Counted from the stretch's first letter, positions 6,871 to 15,478 are shown. The stretch: DNA of 64,000 bases from an uncultured Oscillibacter sp. (GCA_910583785.1 CAJTZK010000012.1:27603-91602), one strand, 5' to 3'. The notes: generated from the letters alone by a model not told the origin. Program-made: numbers and translations.

Positions 6871-8964
6871 TTACCCGGGGAGCGGTTTTTCTGGGCCCTG
6901 CCGGAACACCCGGCGGGTCCGGCTCCCCAGGCGGGAGAGCAGCTCGTTGGGGATAGTGCCGCAGCGTTCCGCCAGCTCCTCCGCCGGGAGGAAGGCCCCG
7001 CCGTCCCATCCAATGACGGTGGCGGTGTCGCCGGGGCGGGCCTGGGGGACCTCCGTCACGTCCACCAGGAGCTGGTCCATGCACATCCGCCCCGCCATGG
7101 GGCAGGAATGGCCGTGGAGCAGCACCCGCCCGCCCCGGCGGGCCAGCTCCCGGGGAAGGCCGTCGGCGTAGCCGATGGTGAGCACCGCCAGCCGGGTTTC
7201 CCGCTCCGCCTGGAACTCCAGGCCATAGCCCGCCCGGTCCCCGGGCTGGAGGGTCCGCACGCAGGCCACCCGGGCCCGGAGGGACAGGGCCGGGCGGAGG
7301 CCCGGCCACTGGCGGGGGGCCCCGCCGCTGGGGACGCCGTAAAGGGCGATCCCGGCCCGGACATAGGCGCAGGGCTGGGGCGGCAGGTTCAAAAGGCCGG
7401 AGCTGGCCTGGATGTGGACCTCCCCGGGGTCCAGGCCCTGCCGCCGAAGGCGGTCCAAAGCGCTGTAGAACCGGTCCAGCTGGGCCTGGGTGAAGGGCTC
7501 CCGCCTCAGGTCGTCGGAGACGCAGAGGTGGGAGAAGACCCCGGCGATCCGCAGCTCCCTCCGCCGGAAGAGCCGGGCCAGGGCGGCGGCGTCCTCCGCC
7601 GGGATGCCCAGGCGGTGCATCCCCGTGTCCAGGGCCAGGTGGACCCGGACGGGGAGCCCCATGTCCGCCAGGGCGTGGCCGTGGGCTTCGTCCACAACAG
7701 CCTGGGACAGCCGCCAGCGGCGGAGCAGGGGGACCAGGTCCGGCGGCGTGTAGCCCAGGATTAAGATGGTTCCCCGGACGCCCCCTTTCCGCAGGGCGGC
7801 TCCCTCGGCCAGGCAAGCCACGGCAAAGGCCCCCACGCCCGCCTTCTGGAGGCAGCGGGCGGTCCGGACCGCCCCGTGGCCGTAGGCGTCGGCCTTCAGC
7901 ACCGCCATCAGCTGGCATCCTTGGGGCAGGAGGTCCTGGAGGACCCGGGCGTTGTGCCGGAGGGCGGAGAGGTCGATTTCCCGCCAAGCCCGGCTCCGGG
8001 CCGGGATGGGCAGGGGCCGGAGGGCGTCCAGCCCCCAGGCGGCCGCCAGGGAGGCAGCCAGTACGGCGGAGAAACGGAGGAGGCTGTTCTCCGCCAGGGG
8101 CCCGGCCAGCCAGGGGAGCCTGTTCCCGGCCCAGGCCAGGGCGATGAACCAGGGGTGGAGCAGGTAGGCCAGCATGGACAGCCTCCGGACCTTCCGGTCC
8201 TCCCCCTGGTTGCGGTCCAGCAGGAGGGAGAAGAGGAAGCTCATGCAAAAGGGCAGGGCCAGGTACATGCTGTCGTGCCGGGGCCAGCCCAGGGCGCGGA
8301 GGGCAAAACCCTCGGCGCTCATAGCCGCCAGGGAGGCGGCCAGGCCCGCCAGGGCCGCCCGCGGGTTCCACCGCTTTCCCAAGGCCCCCAGGAGGAGGAA
8401 GAGGGGAACGTAAAAGAGCCCGTTCCGGGCGTAGCCAAAGAGGGTGAACACCACGCCGTAGAACGCCGCAGGGCCGGGGAACCGGGCGGCCAGCCCATAG
8501 TAGCTGTCCCCGCCCAGACCCAGGAGGTACAGCCCGGCGGCGGCGGCCAGGGCGGCGGGCCTCCCCAAGCGCAGGAGCCCCCGGGTGAGGACCACGCCCA
8601 AGAGGACGGCGGGGAAGTACCAGAGGTGGTACAGCGTCCCCTCCAGCAGCAGCCGCTTCCCCCACTCCAGGGGGCCGTACCCGCCGCTGTAGAGATTCAG
8701 GGGCAGGTAGAGGAGGACCGCCGCCAAGTAAGTTTCCGCCGTTTTCGCCAGGAAGCGCCCCAGGCCCTTCCAGTGATCTTGGGCCAGGAAGTACCCGCTG
8801 ACCATGAGGAAGAAGGGCACGGCGGTCCGGGCGAGGCAGCGGCACAGCCAGAAGTCCCCCGCCGCGCTGTAAGACGCCAGGGGCCCGGTGTGGATGCACA
8901 CCACCAGCGCCGCCGCCAGGAGGCGGAAACGGTCCAGGGCGGGGCCCGTCCGGCGGGGGATCAT
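6871..8964 (-). CDS. vanT: VanT: membrane-bound serine/alanine racemase
   Basis: 697 residues, normal for VanT. Residues 1-~320 form an acyltransferase-3-like domain of about ten membrane helices. Residues ~325-697 are a fold-III alanine racemase: PLP lysine K357 in MAVLKADAYGHG, catalytic Tyr580 in RAGYGLEF, and GRMCMDQ. Where alanine racemases carry the specificity tyrosine (Tyr354 in the Geobacillus enzyme), this protein has Asn673 (TIPNELL), the change known to favour serine. It therefore should make D-Ser outside/at the membrane for VanG. The start overlaps the vanXY stop (ATGA). Last gene of the cluster. Confidence 0.95.
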   Translation of the reverse strand: MIPRRTGPALDRFRLLAAALVVCIHTGPLASYSAAGDFWLCRCLARTAVPFFLMVSGYFLAQDHWKGLGRFLAKTAETYLAAVLLYLPLNLYSGGYGPLEWGKRLLLEGTLYHLWYFPAVLLGVVLTRGLLRLGRPAALAAAAGLYLLGLGGDSYYGLAARFPGPAAFYGVVFTLFGYARNGLFYVPLFLLLGALGKRWNPRAALAGLAASLAAMSAEGFALRALGWPRHDSMYLALPFCMSFLFSLLLDRNQGEDRKVRRLSMLAYLLHPWFIALAWAGNRLPWLAGPLAENSLLRFSAVLAASLAAAWGLDALRPLPIPARSRAWREIDLSALRHNARVLQDLLPQGCQLMAVLKADAYGHGAVRTARCLQKAGVGAFAVACLAEGAALRKGGVRGTILILGYTPPDLVPLLRRWRLSQAVVDEAHGHALADMGLPVRVHLALDTGMHRLGIPAEDAAALARLFRRRELRIAGVFSHLCVSDDLRREPFTQAQLDRFYSALDRLRRQGLDPGEVHIQASSGLLNLPPQPCAYVRAGIALYGVPSGGAPRQWPGLRPALSLRARVACVRTLQPGDRAGYGLEFQAERETRLAVLTIGYADGLPRELARRGGRVLLHGHSCPMAGRMCMDQLLVDVTEVPQARPGDTATVIGWDGGAFLPAEELAERCGTIPNELLSRLGSRTRRVFRQGPEKPLPG

Positions 8965-9704
8965 ACCGGGGCCTCCCAGGCGGTGAGGATGAATCCTCCG
9001 CCGTTGTCCCCGGAGAGCTGGCAGATGCCCTCCGGCAGCTCCGCCTCCACGGACTCCCCGGGACAGGCCAGCCAGGAGACCTCCACCCTCCGCCCGTTGG
9101 AGAGCACCCGGCGCTGGGGCCCGGCCCGCAGGAAGTCCCCGTACTCCTCCAGGCAAAGGCCGTGTTCCTCTATCAGCGCCGCGTGGGGCGCGCCCACGTA
9201 GCGGAAGTGCCAGGGCTCCTCCCCGATGCCGGTGACGGCTTCCTTTTCCCTCCGGTAGCGCAGGATGAAGCCATACCGGGCTGCCAGGCGGCGGAAGGCC
9301 CCGCAGGGCCCTTCGTCCGGGAAGTCCGGGCGGATGAAGTCCATGCGCTCCGCCCGCTTCCCCAGGTCGATGGCCAGGCCCGTCTGGTGCTCGCTGCACC
9401 CCGGCAGGGCCACGTAGCGGCGGGTGAAGCCCTCCCCCTGGGAGGCCCAGGTATCGTCCCAGATGGCCTGCTGCTCCGCCTGGCTCCGCCAGCCGGAGAC
9501 GGGGACGATGTCCCGCCCGCCGCCCGCCGCCCGGACGCAGGCCGCCAGCAGCCCGGCGGTCCGGCGCTCCAGGAGGATGCCCGGGAAGCGGCTGTCCGGG
9601 GCCGTCAGCTCCGGCGCGGGGCCGGGGAGGAGGGGATGGGCGGGGTTCACCAGGATCAGGGGGCCCCGGGCGGCCTGTTCCCGCTGGAGCGTCACGGTCC
9701 TCAT
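8961..9704 (-). CDS. vanXY: VanXY: D,D-dipeptidase/D,D-carboxypeptidase
   Basis: 247 residues. A zinc peptidase of the VanY/VanX fold: SEHQTGLAIDL supplies His106 and Asp113, EPWH supplies the catalytic Glu163 and zinc His166. There is no signal peptide or membrane anchor, which fits cytoplasmic VanXY of D-Ser clusters rather than VanY. It destroys D-Ala-D-Ala and trims D-Ala from pentapeptide so D-Ala-D-Ser termini prevail. Overlaps vanG and vanT by 4 bp each, so translation is coupled. Confidence 0.94.
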   Translation of the reverse strand: MRTVTLQREQAARGPLILVNPAHPLLPGPAPELTAPDSRFPGILLERRTAGLLAACVRAAGGGRDIVPVSGWRSQAEQQAIWDDTWASQGEGFTRRYVALPGCSEHQTGLAIDLGKRAERMDFIRPDFPDEGPCGAFRRLAARYGFILRYRREKEAVTGIGEEPWHFRYVGAPHAALIEEHGLCLEEYGDFLRAGPQRRVLSNGRRVEVSWLACPGESVEAELPEGICQLSGDNGGGFILTAWEAPV

Positions 9705-10753
9705 GGCCGCACCCCCAGTTCCACCAGGCGGTCCAGCAGGGCGGGGAAGTCCAGGCCCACGGCCCGCATCATGCTGGGATAGCGGCTGTGGGCGGTGAAG
9801 CCGGGAATGGTGTTCACCTCGTTGAAGACGGCTTCGCCCCCAGGGGTGAGGAAGAAATCCACCCGGGCAAAACAGCGGCAGTCCAGGGCCCGGTAGACGG
9901 TCCGGGCCGCCTCCTGGATTTCCGCCGCCTTGGACGGGGCAATCCGGGCGGGGCAGTAGATGGCGGAGGTTTTGAGGGTGTATTTCTCATCGAAGTCGAA
10001 AAAGCCGCCGGAGAGGGCGATCTCATCCACGGCGCCCACAAGGAGCTCCGTCTCCCCGGGGTTCCCCAGGACGGCGCAGCCCACTTCGAAGCCGGGGACC
10101 GCCTCCTCCAGGAGGATGCGGCTGTCCTGGCGGAAAGCGGCCTCCGCAGCGGCGGCCAGTCCCTCCGGCCCGCTCACCCGGCTGACGCCAAAGGAGGACC
10201 CCGCCCGGACGGGCTTTACGAACAGGGGCCAGCCCAGGCGTTCCGCCGCCTCCGCCAGCGCCTCCTTGGAAGCCCCGGCGGAGAAGACGGCGCCCTCCGG
10301 GACCCGGATTCCCGCCAGGGACGCCAGCTTGTGGGCCCGGTCCTTGTCCATGCACAGGGCGCTGGCCAGGGGGCCGCAGCCAACGATGGGGATTCCCGCC
10401 AGCTCCAGCAGGCCCTGGACGGTGCCATCCTCGCCGTTTTTCCCGTGGAACACGGGGAAGGCGGCGTCAAAATCCAGGGCCCGCCCGGAACCGTCCAGGA
10501 GCAGCAGGGCGGCGTGCCCCCGGTCCAGCCGGAGGGTGCAGGGGACGCAGCCCGGGTCCTCCTGCCAGCCCCCGGCGGGGAGGCGGTCCGGGGAACCGGG
10601 GAAATAGAGCCACCGGCCCTCCCGGGTGAGGCCCACCGGCAGGGGGCGGTACCTGCCCGGGTCCAGGTGGGACAGCACCGCGTGGGCGGACTGGAGGGAG
10701 ACGCCATGTTCGCTGGAGCAGCCGCCGAATAACACCAGAATTGTTTTCATCAT
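9701..10753 (-). CDS. vanG: VanG: D-alanine--D-serine ligase
   Basis: 350 residues, ATP-grasp D-Ala ligase fold. Conserved parts: FGGCSSEHGVSL, HGKNGEDGTVQG, FVKPVRAGSSFGV and FNEVNTIPGFT. The omega-loop motif is EKY (residues 256-258) followed by TLKTS; EKY-type loops mark D-Ala-D-Ser ligases (VanC/E/G), whereas D-Lac ligases have a different loop. The TLKTS continuation matches the VanG branch best. The ATG has AGGAAAGG 8 bases upstream. A GC hairpin and a likely VanR site lie in the 133-bp gap after vanS, giving this gene its own regulated promoter. Confidence 0.95.
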   Translation of the reverse strand: MMKTILVLFGGCSSEHGVSLQSAHAVLSHLDPGRYRPLPVGLTREGRWLYFPGSPDRLPAGGWQEDPGCVPCTLRLDRGHAALLLLDGSGRALDFDAAFPVFHGKNGEDGTVQGLLELAGIPIVGCGPLASALCMDKDRAHKLASLAGIRVPEGAVFSAGASKEALAEAAERLGWPLFVKPVRAGSSFGVSRVSGPEGLAAAAEAAFRQDSRILLEEAVPGFEVGCAVLGNPGETELLVGAVDEIALSGGFFDFDEKYTLKTSAIYCPARIAPSKAAEIQEAARTVYRALDCRCFARVDFFLTPGGEAVFNEVNTIPGFTAHSRYPSMMRAVGLDFPALLDRLVELGVRP

Positions 10754-10777
10754 CCGTCATACCTTTCCTGGGACGGA

Positions 10778-10828
10778 AACCCCGCCCCGATCTGTTGTCC
10801 CTAATGGTAACAGACCGGGGCGGGGAAG
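10778..10828 (-). promoter_or_regulatory. GC-rich hairpin in the vanG leader
   Basis: Arms CCCCGCCCC-GATCTGTT and AACAGAC-CGGGGCGGGG face each other across ~12 bases between the VanR-site repeats and vanG. It could be an attenuator-like or mRNA-stabilising element; there is no T-run. Confidence 0.45.
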
Positions 10829-10844
10829 GTTTGAAGGCTTTTGG

Positions 10845-10888
10845 GAAATGTTCTTAAGATATCCTTGGGAAATTCTTGCGATTTTCTT
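10845..10888 (-). promoter_or_regulatory. Four tandem 11-bp repeats, likely VanR binding site
   Basis: Read on the minus strand, four consecutive 11-mers each begin AAGAA or AAGGA: AAGAAAATCGC, AAGAATTTCCC, AAGGATATCTT, AAGAACATTTC. One-helical-turn direct repeats are the usual footprint of OmpR/PhoB-type regulators. The first overlaps the vanS stop and the array ends ~90 bp before vanG. Confidence 0.7.
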
Positions 10889-11978
10889 ACGCCGCTGGGA
10901 GGCGGACGGTGAAGGTGGTGACGCCGTCCCTGCTCTGGGCGGAGATGGTCCCCCCGTGGAGCTCCACGATCTCCCGGGCGATGGCCAGGCCCAGCCCCGC
11001 CCCCCCGGTGCGGGAGGCCCGGGAGGCGTCCAGGCGGAAAAACTGCTCGAAGACGCGGCTTAGCTTGTCCGGGGGAATGGTGGCGCCCGTGTTGGTGAAG
11101 GTGAGGACCATCTCCCCCGCCTCCGTCCGGGCGGACACCTCCACGGCGGTGCCCGCCTCGCTGTAGTTGCAGGCGTTCCGCAGCAGATTGTCGAAGACCC
11201 GGGCCAGCTTATCCGGGTCGCAGGAGTAGGGCAGGGCTTCCGGCAGGTCCAGGCGGCAGGCCAGGCCCCGCTCCTCCAGCATGGGGGAGAACTCGCTGCA
11301 CACCTGCTGGAGCATCCGGCTGAGGTCACAGGGACGCCGCTCCAGCTCCATGTGGGTGAGGTTGAAGCGGGTGATGTCAAAAAACTCGTTGATCAGGTCC
11401 TCCAGCCGCTCCGCCTTGTCCAGGGCTACGCCCGTGTACCGCGCCCGGAGGGCGGGGGACAGGTCCGGCTCGTCCCGGAGGAGGCTCAGGTAGCCGATGA
11501 CGCTGGTGAGGGGCGTCTTCAGGTCGTGGGCCAGGTAGACCACCAGGTCGTTTTTCCGCTGCTCCGCCTCCCTGGCGGCCCGCTGGTCCCGGAGGGCCTG
11601 GCTGTGGGCCCAGTTCAGGTGTTCCTCTAAAATGGACAGCTCCGGGGAGAGGGCGATGGGCTCCCCCTCGGGCTGGGTCAGCTGCTCCGCCGCTTCCGCC
11701 AGCTCATCCAGGAAGTCCAGGGGCTTCCGGATGAAATGGATGGTGCATCCCAGCCAGGAAAGACCCAGGCAGAAGAGGAAGAGGAGGAGGATGTAGTCCC
11801 GGCAGAAATAGAGGATATAGGTCAGGACGATGTTGTTCCTCCAGAAAGGGAAGGTCCCGAAGAAGAGTGTGCAGGCCGCCGCCAGGAAGACGATGATGCC
11901 CAGGGAGCCGAAGAGGCTCAGGGCATACTGGGCCAGCAGCTTCCGGGAGACCCGGCCCGTGTAGTTGAACTCACTCAA
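10887..11978 (-). CDS. vanS: VanS: sensor histidine kinase
   Basis: 363 residues. Two membrane helices (about 18-40 and 50-82) with a very short outside loop, a HAMP-like linker, then a HisKA domain with His151 in VYLAHDLKTPLTSVIGYL, as in VanS proteins. HATPase motifs: N box DNLLRNACNYS, G1 FTNTGATIPPD, G2 RTGGAGLGLAIA. Overlaps vanR by 8 bp. Expected to sense vancomycin or cell-wall damage and phosphorylate VanR. Confidence 0.92.
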   Translation of the reverse strand: MSEFNYTGRVSRKLLAQYALSLFGSLGIIVFLAAACTLFFGTFPFWRNNIVLTYILYFCRDYILLLFLFCLGLSWLGCTIHFIRKPLDFLDELAEAAEQLTQPEGEPIALSPELSILEEHLNWAHSQALRDQRAAREAEQRKNDLVVYLAHDLKTPLTSVIGYLSLLRDEPDLSPALRARYTGVALDKAERLEDLINEFFDITRFNLTHMELERRPCDLSRMLQQVCSEFSPMLEERGLACRLDLPEALPYSCDPDKLARVFDNLLRNACNYSEAGTAVEVSARTEAGEMVLTFTNTGATIPPDKLSRVFEQFFRLDASRASRTGGAGLGLAIAREIVELHGGTISAQSRDGVTTFTVRLPAA

Positions 11979-12660
11979 TGGTGTACCCCACCCCCCAGAC
12001 GGTTTTGATGAACTTGGGCCTGCGGCTGGGCTCCCGGAGCTTTTCCCGGAGCCGGGCGATGTGGCTCATGACGGTGTTGTTGCTGTCCATGTACTTCTCC
12101 CCCCATACGGCCTCGAAGAGCTCCTCGCTGGGGACCACCCGGCCCTGCTGGGAGCACAGGTGCCAGAGGATGGAAAACTCCAGGGGCGTCAGGGCGACCT
12201 CCTCCCCGTAGAGGAGGCATTTGTGGGTTTGCCGGGAGATTTGCAGGCCCCGGATGTCGTACTCCTGGTCCTCCTCCTGGGGTGGGCGGTTGTACTGGGT
12301 GTAACGCCGGAGCTGGGTCTTGACCCGGGCGGTGAGCTCCAGGGGGTTGAAGGGTTTGGTAATGTAGTCGTCGGCCCCCAGGGTGAGGCCGGTGATTTTG
12401 TCCATGTCTTCCACCCGGGCGGTGAGCATGAGGATGGGGAAGAGGTACTTTTCCCGGAGCGTCCGGCAGAGGGTGAAGCCGTCCATGCCGGGGAGCATCA
12501 CGTCCAGGATGGCCAGGTCCGGCGGGGCGTGTTCCACGTGGGCCAGGGCGGGGGCGGCGCTTTCAAATTTGTGGACGGCAAAGCCCTCGTTTTTCAGGTA
12601 GAGTTCCACCAGGTCGGCAATGGCGGCCTCGTCGTCTACGACTAAAATGTCTGCGGGCAT
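11971..12660 (-). CDS. vanR: VanR: OmpR-family response regulator
   Basis: 229 residues. Receiver domain with acidic pair D9-D10 and phospho-acceptor Asp53 (LAILDVMLPGMDG), then a C-terminal winged helix (ALTPLEFSILWHL; DSNNTVMSHIARLREKL; IKTVWGVGYTIE). The ATG at 12660 was preferred over an upstream in-frame TTG because the receiver domain begins there; AGCAGG lies 9 bases before it. First gene of the van cluster. Confidence 0.93.
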   Translation of the reverse strand: MPADILVVDDEAAIADLVELYLKNEGFAVHKFESAAPALAHVEHAPPDLAILDVMLPGMDGFTLCRTLREKYLFPILMLTARVEDMDKITGLTLGADDYITKPFNPLELTARVKTQLRRYTQYNRPPQEEDQEYDIRGLQISRQTHKCLLYGEEVALTPLEFSILWHLCSQQGRVVPSEELFEAVWGEKYMDSNNTVMSHIARLREKLREPSRRPKFIKTVWGVGYTIE

Positions 12661-12693
12661 GATCGGAAACCTGCTTTCTAACAATCTGCCCCC

Positions 12694-12722
12694 ATGATAG
12701 CACAGAACGCGCCCCGGGGCAA
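12694..12722 (-). promoter_or_regulatory. Promoter of vanRS
   Basis: Minus strand TTGCCC, 17 bp, TATCAT. The 11-bp repeats seen before vanG are not repeated here, so vanRS may be expressed at a basal level. Confidence 0.6.
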
Positions 12723-12732
12723 CCGCCCGGAG

Positions 12733-12766
12733 AGAAAAAGAGGCCGCGCCCAGGAAGGCGCGGCCT
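12733..12766 (-). terminator. Terminator of the AraC regulator gene
   Basis: 10-bp stem AGGCCGCGCC/GGCGCGGCCT with 6-nt loop; CTTTTTCT follows on the minus strand. It separates this gene from the vanR promoter. Confidence 0.85.
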
Positions 12767-12804
12767 TGGCCGTCAGCCCCGCTTCCGGGCGGAGCGGCGG
12801 GAGG

Positions 12805-13635
12805 CTAGCGGCGCTGCTTCCGGTACTCCAGGGGGCTGACGCCCTCCACCCGGCGGAAGCATTGGGAGAAGTAGCTGAGAGAGGAGAAGCCCAGAATCTG
12901 GGCGATGAGGGAGAGGGTGTGGTCCGTCTCCCGGAGGAGAAAGCGGCTCTCCTCAATGCGGCGGGAGATCAGGTAGTTGATAGGGGAGACGCCGAACTCC
13001 CGGCGGAAGGCGTGGGCCAGATAGTACTTGTTCAGGTGGGCCAGCTGGGCCAGCTGGTCCAGGTTCAGGTTCTCCTTAAAGTGGTTGTCGATGTACCGCC
13101 GGACCAGGACGCACTCCTGGCTGGAGCGGGCCCCGGAGGGCTCGCCGGAAAGAGCCGCGTCCCGCTGGCGGTTCAGCCGGACCAGCACCACGTCCAAAAG
13201 GCTCCGGCAGACCTGCTCATAGCCCGGAAGGGACTCCTCCGCCTCCTGGAGCATCAGCCGGAGGCAGCCCATCAGCTCCTCCCAGCCAGTGTGGAGGTGG
13301 AGCAGGGCGTAGCCCTCGGCCCCGGCCATGGTCTCCAGCCCCTCCACCCCCAAAACGGCGTACTCCAGGGGGCTGTCCAGCTGGCTGGCCTCCGTGTGGG
13401 GCACGTTGGCGTTAACAATGACCGCGTCGTGGATGGCCACGGGAAACTCCTCCCGCCGGGTGCGGAAGCGGCCGTGGCCCCCGGTGATGAAGAAGAGCTC
13501 CGCGCAGCCGTGGGTGTGGAGGCTGGAGTTCCACTCCGGGCTGTACTGGGCCCGGGAGACATAGGCCAGCCTGGGGGCCCCGCCGGGGGCGGCGTTCTCC
13601 CGCTGGAACGCGTATTGACGCTGGCTCACGGACAT
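12805..13635 (-). CDS. AraC family regulator of the adjacent sugar transporter
   Basis: 276 residues. N-terminal cupin-like sensing domain (HTHGCAELFFITGGHG) and C-terminal double helix-turn-helix: first HTH NLDQLAQLAHLNKYYLAHAF, second TLSLIAQILGFSSLSYFSQC followed by SPLEYRKQ. ATG chosen with GGAGG 5 bases upstream. It is divergent from the ABC transporter/GH112 operon and the two promoters share an 11-bp motif, so it most likely controls that operon in response to a sugar. Confidence 0.88.
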   Translation of the reverse strand: MSVSQRQYAFQRENAAPGGAPRLAYVSRAQYSPEWNSSLHTHGCAELFFITGGHGRFRTRREEFPVAIHDAVIVNANVPHTEASQLDSPLEYAVLGVEGLETMAGAEGYALLHLHTGWEELMGCLRLMLQEAEESLPGYEQVCRSLLDVVLVRLNRQRDAALSGEPSGARSSQECVLVRRYIDNHFKENLNLDQLAQLAHLNKYYLAHAFRREFGVSPINYLISRRIEESRFLLRETDHTLSLIAQILGFSSLSYFSQCFRRVEGVSPLEYRKQRR

Positions 13636-13690
13636 TCCTCCCTCCGGGGCGCAATTTTTTGAAAATTGGCAGCATCTCGGCCTGTCTCTT

Positions 13691-13719
13691 ATTATACCGC
13701 CTTTGCCCCGGCGGCGCAA
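13691..13719 (-). promoter_or_regulatory. Promoter of the AraC regulator
   Basis: Minus strand TTGCGC, 17 bp, TATAAT. Confidence 0.7.
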
Positions 13720-13892
13720 CTTTTGATAAAATATTTTTTCCATCCTGCCGGGATTTTGTCGAGGAGACGGAGGGCGGACGGAGGGAAGATACAAAATTAT
13801 CAGTTTTGCCTAAAGCAGGGCAGGGCATCTCCTAAAAATTGGGACAAAATGCAAAGAGAGCAAGATTTCTAAAAAGTTGCGCAAGAAAGGGA

Positions 13893-13922
13893 TTGCTTTG
13901 CCAGCGGCTAACTCGTTATACT
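13893..13922 (+). promoter_or_regulatory. Promoter of the sugar ABC transporter operon
   Basis: TTGCTT, 18 bp, TATACT; the weak -35 fits activation by an AraC protein. The shared motif ends about 10 bp upstream. Confidence 0.65.
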
Positions 13923-13982
13923 AAATTTTACAAGGCCGGAAACCGGCCTGCGGAAGCCCCTATATTATAAGGAGGTAGACTT

Positions 13983-15368
13983 ATGAAGAAGTTTTTCAGT
14001 CTCTTGCTGACTCTGGCGCTGGTGCTGTCCCTGGCCGCCTGCGGCGGCGGGAACGGCGGTTCCGACGCCGGGACCACCACCCCGCCCCCCGCCGACAGCG
14101 GCGATACCCAGACCCCGCCGCCCGCCGAAGACGTGACCATCACCGTGGCCGCCCTGGCCTCCGGCTATGAGGAAGCCTATCCCGGCATGTGGCAGGAGGT
14201 CTGCGACGCTTTCACCGCCGAGACCGGCGTGAAGGTCAACCTGATCTGCGACAAGAACCTGGAAGACGTCATCGGGCCCTCTATGCAGGGCGGCGACTTC
14301 CCCGATGTCATCCACCTGGCCACCGGCCGGGAGAAGGGCCTGACCGAGCAGTTCATCAAGGACCGCAACATCGCGGAGCTGACGGACGTGCTGTCCATGA
14401 CCATCCCCGGCGAGAGCGCCAAGGTCTCCGACAAGATTGTCGGCGGCTTCACCGACACCTCTGTGACCAACCCCTACGGCGACGGCGTGACCTACCTGGC
14501 CCCCATGTTCTACTCCCCCTGCGGCCTGTTCTACAACGCGGGCCTCTTCGAGGAAAAGGGCTGGACCGTCCCCGCCACCTGGGACGAGATGTGGGAGCTG
14601 GCCGAGAAGGCCCAGGCCGAGGGCAGCTACCTCTTTACTTATCCCACCACCGGCTACTTTGACGCCTTCCTGTACGCCCTGATGTACTCCGTGGGCGGCG
14701 CCGACTTCTTCAACAAGGCCACCTCCTACGCCGAGGGCATCTGGGATACCCCCGAGGCCCAGCAGTGCTTCGACATCATCGCCAAGCTGGCCAGCTACAC
14801 CAATCCCGTCACCCCCGCCCAGGCCAATGACCAGGACTTCACCCAGAACCAGCAGCTGGTGCTGGACAACAAGGCCCTGTTCATGCCCAACGGCACCTGG
14901 ATCGTGGGCGAGATGGCCGAGGCTCCCCGGGCCGAGGGCTTCCAGTGGGGCATGACCGCCCTGCCCGCCGCCAAGGCCGGCGGAAACGGCGCCAGCTACT
15001 GCTGGCTGGAGCAGGCGTGGATTCCCGCCGCCGCCCCCAACCTGGACGCCGCCAAGCAGTTCGTGGCCTTCCTGTACAGCGACGCGGCCTGCGCCATCTT
15101 CGCCAAGGGCGGCGCGGTGCAGCCCGTGCCCGGCCTGACCGACAACCTGGAAGGCGACAACAAACTGTTCTACGCCATCTATGACAACGGAGCCGACGCG
15201 GCCATGGGCAACTTCGCGGCCTACAACGCCGTGGCGGGCCTGGGCACCGTCCGCGAGGTCTTCCTGGACCCCGTCAACGGCCTGGTGAACAGCAGTGTGA
15301 CCGTGGACCAGTGGGTCAGCGACATCAAGGCCGCCAGCGACCAGATGCGGGCCAACCTCATGGGCTGA
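13983..15368 (+). CDS. Sugar ABC transporter substrate-binding lipoprotein
   Basis: 461 residues, family 1 extracellular solute-binding protein. Signal peptide with lipobox LAAC (Cys at about 20), a Gly/Pro/Thr/Asp-rich tether, then the binding domain. The start has AAGGAGG 8 bases upstream. It captures a sugar, probably a disaccharide given the phosphorylase in the same operon, and delivers it to the two permeases. No ATPase gene is present, so a shared MsmK-type ATPase elsewhere is likely. Antisense frames are open throughout but are codon-bias shadows. Confidence 0.92.
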   Translation: MKKFFSLLLTLALVLSLAACGGGNGGSDAGTTTPPPADSGDTQTPPPAEDVTITVAALASGYEEAYPGMWQEVCDAFTAETGVKVNLICDKNLEDVIGPSMQGGDFPDVIHLATGREKGLTEQFIKDRNIAELTDVLSMTIPGESAKVSDKIVGGFTDTSVTNPYGDGVTYLAPMFYSPCGLFYNAGLFEEKGWTVPATWDEMWELAEKAQAEGSYLFTYPTTGYFDAFLYALMYSVGGADFFNKATSYAEGIWDTPEAQQCFDIIAKLASYTNPVTPAQANDQDFTQNQQLVLDNKALFMPNGTWIVGEMAEAPRAEGFQWGMTALPAAKAGGNGASYCWLEQAWIPAAAPNLDAAKQFVAFLYSDAACAIFAKGGAVQPVPGLTDNLEGDNKLFYAIYDNGADAAMGNFAAYNAVAGLGTVREVFLDPVNGLVNSSVTVDQWVSDIKAASDQMRANLMG

Positions 15369-15406
15369 GAAGGGCCCTGTCCAAAACCGCATAGTCCGTA
15401 ATCCGT

Positions 15407-15449
15407 GGGCGGCGGCGAGTGTTTCTGCTCGCCGCCGCCCGTTTTGTTT
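15407..15449 (+). terminator. Hairpin between binding protein and permeases
   Basis: 13-bp stem GGGCGGCGGCGAG/CTCGCCGCCGCCC, then GTTTTGTTT. As in many such operons, it probably lets the binding protein be made in excess over the permeases. Confidence 0.75.
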
Positions 15450-15478
15450 CCGCGACATGACCCGAAAGGAGTGGTTCC

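Larger units (their letters stand above)
13636..13982. other. Divergent regulatory region between araC-type gene and ABC operon
   Basis: 347 bp. It holds the two promoters and two inverted copies of AAAAGTTGCGC (13714-13724 on minus, 13872-13882 on plus), one over the regulator's -35 box and one just upstream of the operon's -35. No coding sequence was seen. Confidence 0.6.

Noticed and set aside
6104..8899. 931-codon minus-strand ORF that ends in MarR
   Set aside because: Only the last 150 codons (from 6556) are a protein; the rest is an out-of-frame reading of vanT and the repeat region.
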